Assembly: GCA_964542455.1 (NCBI GenBank)
Contig: CAZIUC010000006.1
Location: 70,492-134,491, forward strand
From: PFJX01 sp964542455
Lineage (GTDB): Bacteria; Pseudomonadota; Gammaproteobacteria; Burkholderiales; Thiobacillaceae
DNA length: 64,000 nt
Direction of reading: 5' to 3'
The position numbers were made by a program, and so were the translations under genes. This document shows, one piece after another, positions 41,562-49,616 of the stretch (its first letter is position 1; every line of letters begins with the position of its first letter). The notes beneath the pieces were generated by a model. It saw only the letters and a program-made list of their open reading frames with translations, ran no database searches and was not told the origin of the DNA.

Positions 41562-42731
41562 TTACAGCCCCAGCATTTTTCCCAGATGGTGAGTTTCGAT
41601 CCCGAAATAGGCTTTTGCGGCCTTGATACTTTCTAAAATGGCGGGGTCGGTTGCGGGTGTCTTTTTGTTTTTTGCGCCGACTATCAGGATGTTTTTCGGC
41701 GTATGGGCATCCGAGATGAATTCAAAGACCTTCGTCGTATAGCCGTAATATTCCAGAATCAAAGCGCGCAGGCCGTCTGTTACCATCTCCGCCTGGCGCT
41801 CGACAAAGATGCCGTGTTTCATCAGGAAATCCAGGTCGTTGTGTGCTTTGGCCTTCTCTATTTCGCGGCGTATTTGTTTGTGGCAGCAGGGGGCGACGAC
41901 AATCAACTCCGCGCCGGCCGTGATGCCCTTGTAGATTGCGTCGTCGGTTGCCGTGTCGCAGGCGTGGAGCGCGATCAGGATGTTCGCATCGCCGCAATCG
42001 TAGTCGGCGATGCTGCCCTGAGAAAAATGCAGGCTGTCAAATTGCGCGTCCGCCGCGATTTTGTTGCATAGCGCCACAAGTTCGGTGCGATATTCGACGC
42101 CGATCACTTCGGGGTGCAGGCCGATTCCGATCAGATAATCGTAGAGGGCAAAGGTCAGATAACCCTTGCCTGAGCCCATATCGACGATTTTTTTCAGTTG
42201 TCCAGGCGCTATGCCTTGAATGAGGCTGCTTAGTATCTCGACATATTTGTTGATCTGGCGGTATTTGTCCTGCGCGCTTTTGAAGACGACCCCTTTGTCG
42301 TCGGTAATGTTCAGGGCGTGGAGATAGGCTTTGTCTTCGGTGCCGATCAGCCGTTTTTTATCTCGGTCGTGGCCGGATGGCGCGGGGGCTGTATGGCTTG
42401 CTTCTTTCTTCTTCAAGGATTTGTTTTCAAGAATGAGATCGAACGCGGTGGTAAACAGAGTCGCGACATGAAACCCGTTGGCAAGCGCTTCACTGATTAG
42501 CGCTATCCCTTCGGTAAAGGCATGGTTTTTGACGATGTCGCGGGTTTTGTAACGATAGGTGAAGCTGAGTTTTTCCTCGCGCTTGACCTGAATTCTCCGG
42601 ACATAGACGTTTTTAAGTTGGTCTTCCGGCCCTTTGTAATTACCAAGTGATAGTTTCACAAAGCTGCCGTCACGCAGGCTTTCTTCCAGGGCGGATATGA
42701 AATTCGGTATTCTTGTATTGGAAGTCATCAA
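41562..42731 (-). CDS. class I SAM-dependent methyltransferase (Methyltransf_32-like)
   Basis: 389 residues. An N-terminal domain (residues 1-150: SFVKLSLGNYKGPEDQLKNV, RRIQVKREEKLSFTYRYKTR) precedes a Rossmann methyltransferase domain with IVDMGSGKGYLTFALYDYLI as motif I, EVIGVEYRTELVALC as motif II and IALHACDTATDDAIY then VVAPCCHKQIRRE. The arrangement with HACD and PCCH resembles METTL25/Methyltransf_32 proteins, whose substrate is not established for bacteria; RNA is a possibility. Composition is less GC-rich than the core genes, so it may belong to the same incoming segment as the AT-rich genes. Confidence 0.8.
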   Translation of the reverse strand: MMTSNTRIPNFISALEESLRDGSFVKLSLGNYKGPEDQLKNVYVRRIQVKREEKLSFTYRYKTRDIVKNHAFTEGIALISEALANGFHVATLFTTAFDLILENKSLKKKEASHTAPAPSGHDRDKKRLIGTEDKAYLHALNITDDKGVVFKSAQDKYRQINKYVEILSSLIQGIAPGQLKKIVDMGSGKGYLTFALYDYLIGIGLHPEVIGVEYRTELVALCNKIAADAQFDSLHFSQGSIADYDCGDANILIALHACDTATDDAIYKGITAGAELIVVAPCCHKQIRREIEKAKAHNDLDFLMKHGIFVERQAEMVTDGLRALILEYYGYTTKVFEFISDAHTPKNILIVGAKNKKTPATDPAILESIKAAKAYFGIETHHLGKMLGL

Positions 42732-42897
42732 TGTTGTTCGGCGAGTTGTGCGAATTCAGAGCCGGAAATACTCATTGCCGGCAAGTATGTCATCAACACG
42801 GTTTTCGTGAAGTGGCCGCGAACAAGCGGCTTAGACAGGCTCGATATGAACGGAAGTGCTTGTTCTGAAATGGTTCTTCTGTCTTGCCTGGTGATGC

Positions 42898-43105
42898 GGT
42901 TGGGGGGGGGCTCCCCTTTGATGAAGGTGGGCGGGAGATTTCTCCACGGGTTGCGCGTGCGCAAGCGTCCAGAAATCCCCCCTAACCCCCCTTTTGCAAA
43001 GGGGGGAACTTCACGCTGTAACCCGATAGCCGCGCGCCCACCCTTGCAGCCAATGAATCCGCCTTGGCAAAGGGGGGAGCCTTACGCTGTAACCCGATAG
43101 CCGCG
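42898..43105. repeat. C-run/G-run elements with a duplicated flank
   Basis: Several units GGGGGGCTCCCC, AGAAATCCCCCCTAACCCCCCTTTTGC, AAAGGGGGGAACTT and a second AAAGGGGGGAGCC lie between the methyltransferase and hisC. A 22-base flank (ACGCTGTAACCCGATAGCCG...) is duplicated at 43013-43034 and 43084-43105, showing that one unit was copied together with its neighbour sequence. Confidence 0.8.
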
Positions 43106-43106
43106 G

Positions 43107-44183
43107 CTACTTTCCGAGAATCTCCCGCAACGCATCTACCAGCGCGGCGCATTGCGGGTCGCTGCCGATGGTGATGCGCAGGTATTGCTCGATGCGCGGC
43201 TGACGGAAGTGGCGGACGATGATGTTGCGGGCACGTAGCGCGGCGGCGAGGTCGCCGGCATCCTGCTCAGGGTGGCGGGCGAAGATGAAGTTGGCGGCGG
43301 AGGGCAGGACGTTGAAACCGAGGGCCGTCATGTCGCTGATCAGTTGTTCGCGGCTGGCGATGACCGCCTGGCAGGTGGCTTCGAAATGCGCGCGGTCTTC
43401 GATCGCGGCCGTGGCGCCGGCGATGGCGAGGCGGTCGAGCGGGTAGGAATTGAAGCTGTTCTTGATCCGTTCCAGGGCTTCGATCAGATCCGCATGCCCC
43501 ACCGCGAAGCCGACCCGCAGGCCGGCCAGGGAACGCGACTTGGACAGGGTCTGCACCACCAGCAGGTTGGGGTGGCGGTCGACCAGGGCGATGGCGCTTT
43601 TTGTGCCGGGACCGCCGAAGTCGATGTAGGCCTCGTCCACCACGACCAGCACATCGGGTTTTCCCGCCAGCAGGCGTTCGATTTCCGCGAGCGGCAACAA
43701 TCGCCCGGTGGGCGCGTTGGGGTTGGGGAAGATGATGGCGCCGCAGTTGGGCGCGTTCAGATAGTCATCGACGCAAATTTCAAACTGTTCGTTGAGCGGC
43801 ACACCGCGCCCGACGATGCCGTAGAGACCGCAGTAGACCGGGTAGAAGCTGTAGCTGATGTCCGGGAACAGCAGCGGCGCGCCGTGTTTGAGCAAGCCCA
43901 GGAAGGCGTGCGCGAGCACCTCGTCGGAGCCGTTGCCGACAAACACCTGGCTCGGCGCGACCTGGTAGTAGGTGGCGATGGCGGCTTTCAGGCGGGAGGC
44001 TTCAGGGTCGGGATAGAGGCGCAGGCCTTCGCCGATCTCGCCGCGCAGGGCTTCCAGCGCGCGCGGGGAGGGCGGGTAGGGGTTTTCGTTGGTGTTGAGC
44101 TTGACGAGATTCGGCAGCTTGGGCTGCTCACCAGGCACATAGGGGGTGAGTCCGGCGACGAGGTCGCTCCAGAATTGGCTCAT
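43107..44183 (-). CDS. hisC: histidinol-phosphate aminotransferase
   Basis: 358 residues from ATG 44183 (MSQFWSDLVAGLTPYVPGEQ); longer upstream reading is unlikely. PLP aminotransferase signatures: KLNTNENPYPPSP, VFVGNGSDEVLAHAFLGLLK, FPNPNAPTGRLLPLAEIERL, VVDEAYIDFGG and the PLP-binding lysine in TLSKSRSLAGLRVGFAVG. It converts imidazole-acetol phosphate to histidinol phosphate with glutamate. The gene is divergent from hisB, whereas in the typical betaproteobacterial operon hisC reads in the same direction between hisD and hisB. The gene has therefore probably been inverted or replaced. Confidence 0.97.
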   Translation of the reverse strand: MSQFWSDLVAGLTPYVPGEQPKLPNLVKLNTNENPYPPSPRALEALRGEIGEGLRLYPDPEASRLKAAIATYYQVAPSQVFVGNGSDEVLAHAFLGLLKHGAPLLFPDISYSFYPVYCGLYGIVGRGVPLNEQFEICVDDYLNAPNCGAIIFPNPNAPTGRLLPLAEIERLLAGKPDVLVVVDEAYIDFGGPGTKSAIALVDRHPNLLVVQTLSKSRSLAGLRVGFAVGHADLIEALERIKNSFNSYPLDRLAIAGATAAIEDRAHFEATCQAVIASREQLISDMTALGFNVLPSAANFIFARHPEQDAGDLAAALRARNIIVRHFRQPRIEQYLRITIGSDPQCAALVDALREILGK

Positions 44184-44333
44184 GGCGATGGGATGGAAAG
44201 GAGGGAAAACGGGGGAAATCAGGCGAAGAGGGCTAGAACCCGAAAGCGGCCGTGATGTTATCATGCGCCCCGACTTTCCCTGCCCGCCCAGTCTGTCCTC
44301 CACTGCTTAAGCGCAAGCTCTCCAAGTATCCCG

Positions 44334-44921
44334 ATGCGGCAAGCCGAACTCACTCGCAATACCCTGGAAACCCGGATTCGCGTCCAGATCAACCTCGATG
44401 GCACGGGGCGCGGTGTCTTCAAGACCGGTGTTCCCTTCCTCGATCACATGCTCGACCAGGTGGCTCGCCACGGGTTGATCGATCTCGATATCGAAGCCGA
44501 GGGCGATCTGCATATCGACGCCCACCACACCAGCGAAGACATCGGCATCACGCTGGGCCAGGCTTTCGCCAAGGCGCTGGGTGACAAGCGGGGCATCCGC
44601 CGTTACGGCCATGCCTACGTGCCGCTTGATGAAGCGCTGTCGCGGGTGGTGATCGATCTCTCCGGCCGTCCCGGCCTGGAGTTCCATGTGGACTTCACCC
44701 GCGCGCGCATCGGCGATTTCGATGTCGACCTGTTCCGCGAGTTTTTTCAGGGCTTCGTCAACCATGCCGGCGCTTCGCTGCATATCGACAACCTGCGCGG
44801 CATCAATGCCCACCACCAGGCGGAGACCGTGTTCAAGGCCTTCGGCCGGGCGCTGCGCATGGCGGTGGAGTTCGACCCGCGCATGGGCGATACCCTGCCG
44901 TCGACCAAGGGCGCGCTGTAA
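44334..44921 (+). CDS. hisB: imidazoleglycerol-phosphate dehydratase
   Basis: 195 residues, the monofunctional form without the phosphatase domain found in E. coli. Metal-binding motifs DAHHTSEDIGITLGQA and the C-terminal INAHHQAETVFKAFGRALRM (both His-His pairs) are intact. It dehydrates imidazoleglycerol phosphate. It is the first gene of the hisBHAFIE run; its stop overlaps the hisH start by one base. Confidence 0.98.
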   Translation: MRQAELTRNTLETRIRVQINLDGTGRGVFKTGVPFLDHMLDQVARHGLIDLDIEAEGDLHIDAHHTSEDIGITLGQAFAKALGDKRGIRRYGHAYVPLDEALSRVVIDLSGRPGLEFHVDFTRARIGDFDVDLFREFFQGFVNHAGASLHIDNLRGINAHHQAETVFKAFGRALRMAVEFDPRMGDTLPSTKGAL

Positions 44922-45619
44922 TGTCCGGCCTGAACAAAGAGGCTGACGTCGCGATCATCGACTACGGCATGGGCAACCTGCTGTCCGTATCCAAAGCGTT
45001 CGAGCATGTCGCGCGCGAAGTCAAACCCGGCGCCAAAATTGTGGTGACCTCCGATCCCGCCGTGATCGCGGCGGCGACCCGCGTGGTTTTCCCGGGGGTC
45101 GGCGCCATGACGGATTGCATGCGTGAACTGGAGTCGCGCGGCTTGACCGATGCCGTGAAGCAGGCGGCCATCAGCAAACCGTTCCTGGGTATCTGCCTGG
45201 GGATGCAGGCGCTGTTCGCACATAGCGAGGAAGGTGATTGCGCCGGACTCGGCTTGCTGCCCGGCAATGTGCGCCTGTTCCCGGCCGAAGCCATGAAGGA
45301 CGAGCATGGCCAGAAGCTGAAAGTGCCGCACATCGGCTGGAATAATGTTCATCAGGCCGCGCATGGGGCAAAACCCCACCCGCTTTGGGCCGGTATCGAG
45401 GATGGCGAACGCTTTTATTTCGTCCATAGTTATTACGCCGAGCCCGCGTCACAGGACGTGGTGGCCGGTTTCACCCATTACCCCTTTGCATTCACCTGCG
45501 CGGTGGCGCACGACAATCTGTTTGCCGTGCAGTTTCACCCGGAAAAGAGCCAGGCCGCCGGTCTGCGCTTGCTTGCCAACTTTGTCACCTGGAATGGTTT
45601 AGGGCCTGCCCATGAATAA
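44921..45619 (+). CDS. hisH: imidazole glycerol phosphate synthase, glutaminase subunit
   Basis: 232 residues. A class I glutamine amidotransferase with the nucleophile Cys in FLGICLGMQALF and the catalytic His/Glu in FAVQFHPEKSQAAG. It supplies ammonia to HisF for closure of the imidazole ring. The start overlaps the hisB stop by one base. A gap of 155 bases without a recognised gene separates it from hisA. Confidence 0.98.
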   Translation: MSGLNKEADVAIIDYGMGNLLSVSKAFEHVAREVKPGAKIVVTSDPAVIAAATRVVFPGVGAMTDCMRELESRGLTDAVKQAAISKPFLGICLGMQALFAHSEEGDCAGLGLLPGNVRLFPAEAMKDEHGQKLKVPHIGWNNVHQAAHGAKPHPLWAGIEDGERFYFVHSYYAEPASQDVVAGFTHYPFAFTCAVAHDNLFAVQFHPEKSQAAGLRLLANFVTWNGLGPAHE

Positions 45620-45774
45620 CTCGAACATTCTGGCTGCACTGGCGGGCGCGCTGCGGCGTTGCCGGTCGTTTGCAGGGAATGGCCATGCGGCGCGCCCGGC
45701 GCCTTGCATCGCATCCCTCAAGCACACCCATAATTGCCCAAGTTATCCATGAACAGGCCCTTAAGGTAATTGAC

Positions 45775-46521
45775 ATGCTCATCATCCCCGCGATTGATCT
45801 GAAGGACGGCCAGTGCGTCCGCCTGAAACAAGGCGAAATGGACAGTGCCACGGTGTTTTCCGCCAACCCCGCGGAAATGGCGCAAAAGTGGCTGGCCGGT
45901 GGTGCCCGCCGCATTCATCTGGTCGACCTCAACGGCGCTTTTGCCGGCAAGCCGATCAATGAGAAAGCCATCAAGGCCATCACCGATGAACTCGGTGACG
46001 AGATTCCCGTGCAATTGGGCGGCGGCATTCGAGATCTGGATACCATCGAGCGCTATCTCGATGACGGCATCACCTACGTCATCATCGGCAGCGCGGCGGT
46101 GAAGAATCCCGGCTTCCTGCATGATGCCTGCACCGCTTTTCCCGGCCACATCATCGTTGGGCTGGATGCCAAGGACGGCAAAGTCGCGGTGGAAGGCTGG
46201 TCGAAAGTCACCGGCCACGATGTGGTGGATCTGGCCAAACGCTTCGAGGACTATGGTGTGGAGTCGGTGGTCTACACCGACATCGGCCGCGACGGTATGC
46301 TCTCCGGCGTCAACATCGAAGCCACCGTGCGCCTGGCCCAGGCATTGAGCATTCCGGTGATCGCCAGCGGCGGTGTCACCAATCTCGATGACGTGCGCAA
46401 TCTTTGCGCCGTCGCCCAGGAAGGCATCATGGGCGCCATCACCGGCCGCGCCATCTACGAAGGCACCCTGGATTTCACGGTGGCGCAGGCGCTGGCGGAT
46501 ACTTTGTGCGGCGTGAAATGA
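45775..46521 (+). CDS. hisA: phosphoribosylformimino-5-aminoimidazole carboxamide ribotide isomerase
   Basis: 248 residues from ATG 45775 (MLIIPAIDLKDGQCVRLKQG). A TIM barrel with catalytic Asp in PAIDLKDG and Asp in VYTDIGRDGMLSG, and phosphate loops VQLGGGIRD and VIASGGVTNLDDV. It isomerises ProFAR to PRFAR. An upstream in-frame extension from about 45670 has no family support. The stop codon is also the first three bases of the 81-bp tandem repeat. Confidence 0.98.
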   Translation: MLIIPAIDLKDGQCVRLKQGEMDSATVFSANPAEMAQKWLAGGARRIHLVDLNGAFAGKPINEKAIKAITDELGDEIPVQLGGGIRDLDTIERYLDDGITYVIIGSAAVKNPGFLHDACTAFPGHIIVGLDAKDGKVAVEGWSKVTGHDVVDLAKRFEDYGVESVVYTDIGRDGMLSGVNIEATVRLAQALSIPVIASGGVTNLDDVRNLCAVAQEGIMGAITGRAIYEGTLDFTVAQALADTLCGVK

Positions 46522-46861
46522 TCCCACCCCGAAAACCTTCGCTGCGCTCGGTTCTCCCCTCAAGGGGCGAGAAACGCTTGGGGCNNNNNNNNNNNNNNNN
46601 NNNNNNNNNNNNNNNNNNNNNNNNNNNNNNNNNNNNNNNNNNNNNNNNNNNNNNNNNNNNNNNNNNNNNNNNNNNNNNNNNNNNGGCCCGGCGCGTTTCT
46701 GATCCCACCCCGAAAACCTTCGCCGCGCTCGGTTCTCCCCTCAAGGGGCGAGAAACGCTTGGGGCGGCCCGGCGCGTTTCTGATCCCACCCCGAAAACCT
46801 TCGCCGCGCTCGGTTCTCCCTTCAAGGAGCAAGAAACGCCTGGGGCGGTCCGGCGAGTTTC
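46519..46861. repeat. 81-bp tandem repeat between hisA and hisF, spanning an assembly gap
   Basis: Unit: TGATCCCACCCCGAAAACCT...GGCGCGTTTC, 81 bases. Full copies lie at 46700-46780 and 46781-46861 (the last slightly diverged). A further copy is split by the N gap: 66 bases at 46519-46584 and the remaining 15 at 46685-46699, which together make exactly one unit. The unit holds a palindrome CTCCCCTCAAGGGGCGAG. True copy number is unknown. 81 is a multiple of three, so both strands stay open across it, but no protein is expected. Confidence 0.92.
46585..46684. other. assembly gap (100 N)
   Basis: A run of exactly 100 undetermined bases, the usual convention for a scaffold gap of unknown size. 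It lies inside the 81-bp tandem repeat, so the gap is most simply explained by repeat copies that could not be assembled. Confidence 0.98.
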
Positions 46862-46874
46862 TTGAGAGCCTGGC

Positions 46875-47645
46875 ATGGGGTTAGCCAAACGCATCATTCC
46901 CTGTCTCGACGTGACCGCCGGTCGCGTGGTGAAGGGCGTCAATTTCGTCAATCTGCGCGATGCCGGCGATCCGGTGGAAATCGCTCGTCGCTATGACGAG
47001 CAGGGTGCCGATGAGCTGACTTTCCTCGATATCACGGCCACCTCCGATGACCGCGATCTGATTCTGCATATCATCGAGGCGGTTGCCGCGCAGGTGTTCA
47101 TTCCGCTGACCGTGGGTGGCGGCGTGCGCGCGGTGGAGGATGTGCGGCGCCTGCTGCATGCCGGCGCGGACAAGGTGTCCATCAACACGGCCGCCGTTTT
47201 CAACCCGCAGTTGGTGAAAGAGTGCTCCGACCGTTTCGGCTCCCAGTGCATCGTGGTGGCGATCGACGCCAAGCAGACGGTGTGGGGCGCGGCGCCGAAA
47301 TGGGAAATCTTCACTCATGGCGGCCGCAAGCCCACCGGGCTGGATGCCGTGGAATGGGCGAAGATCATGCAGAGTCTGGGCGCGGGCGAGATATTGCTGA
47401 CCAGCATGGATCGCGATGGCGCCAAGATCGGTTTCGACCTCAATCTGACGCGGGCGATATCCGACGCGGTCAACATCCCCGTCATCGCCAGCGGCGGTGT
47501 GGGCAATCTGCAGCATCTGGTCGATGGCGTGAAACATGGCGGAGCCGATGCCGTGCTGGCGGCAAGCATCTTCCACTTCAGTGAATACACGGTGGAACAA
47601 GCGAAAAAACATATGCGGGAACAAGGTGTCGAGGTGCGCTTGTGA
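46875..47645 (+). CDS. hisF: imidazole glycerol phosphate synthase, cyclase subunit
   Basis: 256 residues. TIM barrel with MGLAKRIIPCLDVTAGRVVK at the start, catalytic Asp in CLDVTAG and in ILLTSMDRDGAKIGFDL, and phosphate loops LTVGGGVRAVEDV and VIASGGVGNLQHL. Uses ammonia from HisH to make imidazoleglycerol phosphate and AICAR. Its stop overlaps the GTG start of hisI by 4 bases. Confidence 0.98.
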   Translation: MGLAKRIIPCLDVTAGRVVKGVNFVNLRDAGDPVEIARRYDEQGADELTFLDITATSDDRDLILHIIEAVAAQVFIPLTVGGGVRAVEDVRRLLHAGADKVSINTAAVFNPQLVKECSDRFGSQCIVVAIDAKQTVWGAAPKWEIFTHGGRKPTGLDAVEWAKIMQSLGAGEILLTSMDRDGAKIGFDLNLTRAISDAVNIPVIASGGVGNLQHLVDGVKHGGADAVLAASIFHFSEYTVEQAKKHMREQGVEVRL

Positions 47646-48034
47646 GTGGCGAAACGTGGTTGAACAAGGTCAGTTGGTCCGAGGATGGCCTGGTGCCGGC
47701 GATAGCCCAGGATGCCGCGAGCGGTGACATCCTGATGGTGGCCTGGATGAATCGGGAAGCACTCAAGCAAACCGTGGAGCTTGGCGAGGCGGTGTACTGG
47801 TCGCGCTCACGCAAGAAGCTTTGGCACAAGGGCGAGGAATCGGGGCACACCCAGAAGGTCAAGGAAATCCGCCTTGATTGCGATGAGGACGTGGTTCTTC
47901 TCAAGATCGAGCAGTCCGGTGGCATCGCCTGCCATACCGGTCGTCGCAGTTGTTTCTTCCAGAAACTGGAGGACGGCAAATGGCAAGCGGTGGATCCGGT
48001 GCTGAAAGATCCGCACGAGATTTATAAAAAATGA
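47642..48034 (+). CDS. hisI: phosphoribosyl-AMP cyclohydrolase
   Basis: 130 residues from GTG 47642 in a GTGA overlap with hisF. Metal-binding features DCDEDVVLLKIEQSGGIACH (Asp and Cys) and CHTGRRSCFF are present. It hydrolyses the purine ring of phosphoribosyl-AMP. In this lineage it is separate from HisE; the two genes overlap by 4 bases. Confidence 0.97.
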   Translation: MSGETWLNKVSWSEDGLVPAIAQDAASGDILMVAWMNREALKQTVELGEAVYWSRSRKKLWHKGEESGHTQKVKEIRLDCDEDVVLLKIEQSGGIACHTGRRSCFFQKLEDGKWQAVDPVLKDPHEIYKK

Positions 48035-48369
48035 ATTCGGATATCCTCAACCGCCTCGCGGAAACGCTGGAAGCCCGCAAGGCAGCCGATCCGCGGTCGT
48101 CCTATGTGGCCAAGCTCTACGCCAAGGGCCTTGATGCCATCCTGAAGAAGGTGGCGGAAGAGGCGGCGGAAACCATCATGGCGGCCAAAGATGGGGTTCG
48201 GGAAAAAATCGTCTATGAAACCGCCGACCTGTGGTTTCATTCGCTGGTTTTATTGGCGCAACAGGGCATCCACCCCGATGAGATATTGAACGAACTGGCG
48301 CGGCGGGAAGGTTTGTCCGGGCTGGTGGAAAAAGCCGGTCGGGACCAATCCGGCAAGGATAACGCATGA
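48031..48369 (+). CDS. hisE: phosphoribosyl-ATP pyrophosphatase
   Basis: 112 residues, all-alpha MazG-like fold with KKVAEEAAETIMAAKDG and ETADLWFHSLVLLAQQGI, the metal-binding EExxE and D residues. Converts phosphoribosyl-ATP to phosphoribosyl-AMP. It overlaps both hisI and the HIT gene by 4 bases, the usual end of the betaproteobacterial his run. Confidence 0.97.
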   Translation: MNSDILNRLAETLEARKAADPRSSYVAKLYAKGLDAILKKVAEEAAETIMAAKDGVREKIVYETADLWFHSLVLLAQQGIHPDEILNELARREGLSGLVEKAGRDQSGKDNA

Positions 48370-48704
48370 GCGAAACCTGTATTTTCTGCAAGATCGTGGC
48401 GGGCGAGATCCCCTGCAAAAAGATTTACGAGGGTAACGATCTGGTCGCCTTTCATGATATCCACCCGGTCGCGCCGGTACATTTCATGATCATTCCCAAG
48501 GAACACATCGCCTCACTGGCGGATGCGCATGTGCGCCATGAGGAGTTGCTTGGCCGCATCCTGCTGTTGGCGCCTCTCCTGGCGAAGGAGCAGGGGCTCG
48601 ATGACGGCTTTCGCACCATCATCAATACCGGCCGCGGTGGCGGCCAGGAAGTGTTCCATTTGCATGTTCATGTCATCGGCGGAAACGGACCTCGCCCGAT
48701 GTAG
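48366..48704 (+). CDS. HIT family protein (HinT-like purine nucleoside phosphoramidase)
   Basis: 112 residues. CIFCKIVAGEIPCKKIYEGN near the start and the histidine triad VFHLHVHVIGG near the end. HinT hydrolyses adenosine phosphoramidates. Its place between hisE and tatA is a conserved betaproteobacterial arrangement. Confidence 0.95.
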   Translation: MSETCIFCKIVAGEIPCKKIYEGNDLVAFHDIHPVAPVHFMIIPKEHIASLADAHVRHEELLGRILLLAPLLAKEQGLDDGFRTIINTGRGGGQEVFHLHVHVIGGNGPRPM

Positions 48705-48764
48705 TCCAATATGTGGTGACGGCGTTGTCGGTACCACCTTATTCAATCAGCACAGGAGATAGAA

Positions 48765-48989
48765 ATGGGTTCATTCAGCATTTGGCACTGGTTGATCGTT
48801 CTGGTCATCGTTTTGCTGGTCTTCGGCACCAAGAAACTGCGCAACATTGGTGGCGATCTCGGCGGCGCCGTGAAGAACTTCAAGGAAGCCATGGGTGAAG
48901 AGAAGAACAAGTCCACCGAATTGCCTCGCGAGGGCGAAACCCACGGCACGACCATTGAAGGCGAGGTGAAGGACAAGCAGCAGAGCTGA
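48765..48989 (+). CDS. tatA: Sec-independent translocase subunit TatA
   Basis: 74 residues. One transmembrane helix (IWHWLIVLVIVLLVFGTKKL) then an amphipathic helix (LRNIGGDLGGAVKNFKEAM) with the FGTKKLRNIG hinge typical of TatA, and a short charged tail. TatA forms the pore of the twin-arginine system used by folded cofactor proteins, for example the Rieske protein encoded at 58109. ACAGGAGATAGAA precedes the ATG. Confidence 0.97.
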   Translation: MGSFSIWHWLIVLVIVLLVFGTKKLRNIGGDLGGAVKNFKEAMGEEKNKSTELPREGETHGTTIEGEVKDKQQS

Positions 48990-49075
48990 GTAGGAGCACA
49001 CTTGCGATGAGCCGGACACCATGAAGGCGTCTGGCGTGTGTTAATCGCGGGCAAGCCCGCTCCTACGGATTCCAA
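48990..49075. repeat. REP-like inverted repeat between tatA and tatB
   Basis: GTAGGAGCACACTTGCGATG at the left and ATCGCGGGCAAGCCCGCTCCTAC at the right form an imperfect inverted pair of the common GTAGGAGCGGGCTTGCCCGCGAT type. Confidence 0.65.
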
Positions 49076-49077
49076 TC

Positions 49078-49608
49078 ATGTTCGACATCGCTTTTTCCGA
49101 ACTTCTGGTCATCGGCGTCATTGCCTTGGTGGTGATCGGCCCCGAGCGCCTGCCCAAGGTGGCGCGTACCGCCGGCCAATGGCTGGGAAAACTCAACCGT
49201 TATGTGTCGCAGGTCAAACAGGATATTGACCGCGACATCAAACTGGATGAGCTGCGCAAGATGCAGCAGGACATGAAGGACACCGCGCAGAAATACGAAA
49301 TCATGGCCAAAGACGGCGCAAGGGTGGCCGAGGAGACAGTGGAGCAGGAGGCCAACCAGATCAGCAAGGTGATGCAGGCCATGAGCGCCACCGATGGCGG
49401 CCTGACCATGAAGGAATGGGACAAGGTCAAGGAAGAGGACGCCGCCAAGGCTGTCACGACGGCATTGCCCGAGGAGCCGGCGGCGCTCGCGGATAAGGCT
49501 GCGGAAGCTGAGTTGAAGCCGACCACCGTTACTACCGAAGCCGCGCCCCCCACACCCGCTGACGGCAAGGTTGCCGCCCAGGACAAAATCGACGACAAGG
49601 CAGCTTGA
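49078..49608 (+). CDS. tatB: Sec-independent translocase subunit TatB
   Basis: 176 residues. MFDIAFSELLVIGVIALVVI then GPERLPKVARTAGQWLGKLN is the TatB membrane and hinge region with the conserved Glu and GPERLP. A long acidic, Ala/Glu/Pro-rich tail follows. TatB with TatC recognises twin-arginine signals. The tatC start lies 9 bases after its stop. Confidence 0.97.
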   Translation: MFDIAFSELLVIGVIALVVIGPERLPKVARTAGQWLGKLNRYVSQVKQDIDRDIKLDELRKMQQDMKDTAQKYEIMAKDGARVAEETVEQEANQISKVMQAMSATDGGLTMKEWDKVKEEDAAKAVTTALPEEPAALADKAAEAELKPTTVTTEAAPPTPADGKVAAQDKIDDKAA

Positions 49609-49616
49609 GAAATCGC

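Noticed and set aside
46519..46861. CRISPR array
   Set aside because: The repeats are 81-bp direct tandem units without unique spacers and no cas genes are present in the window.
46404..46865. Open frame running through hisA's end, the N gap and the tandem repeat
   Set aside because: It exists only because the repeat length is a multiple of three and the Ns are read as open; it is not a gene.
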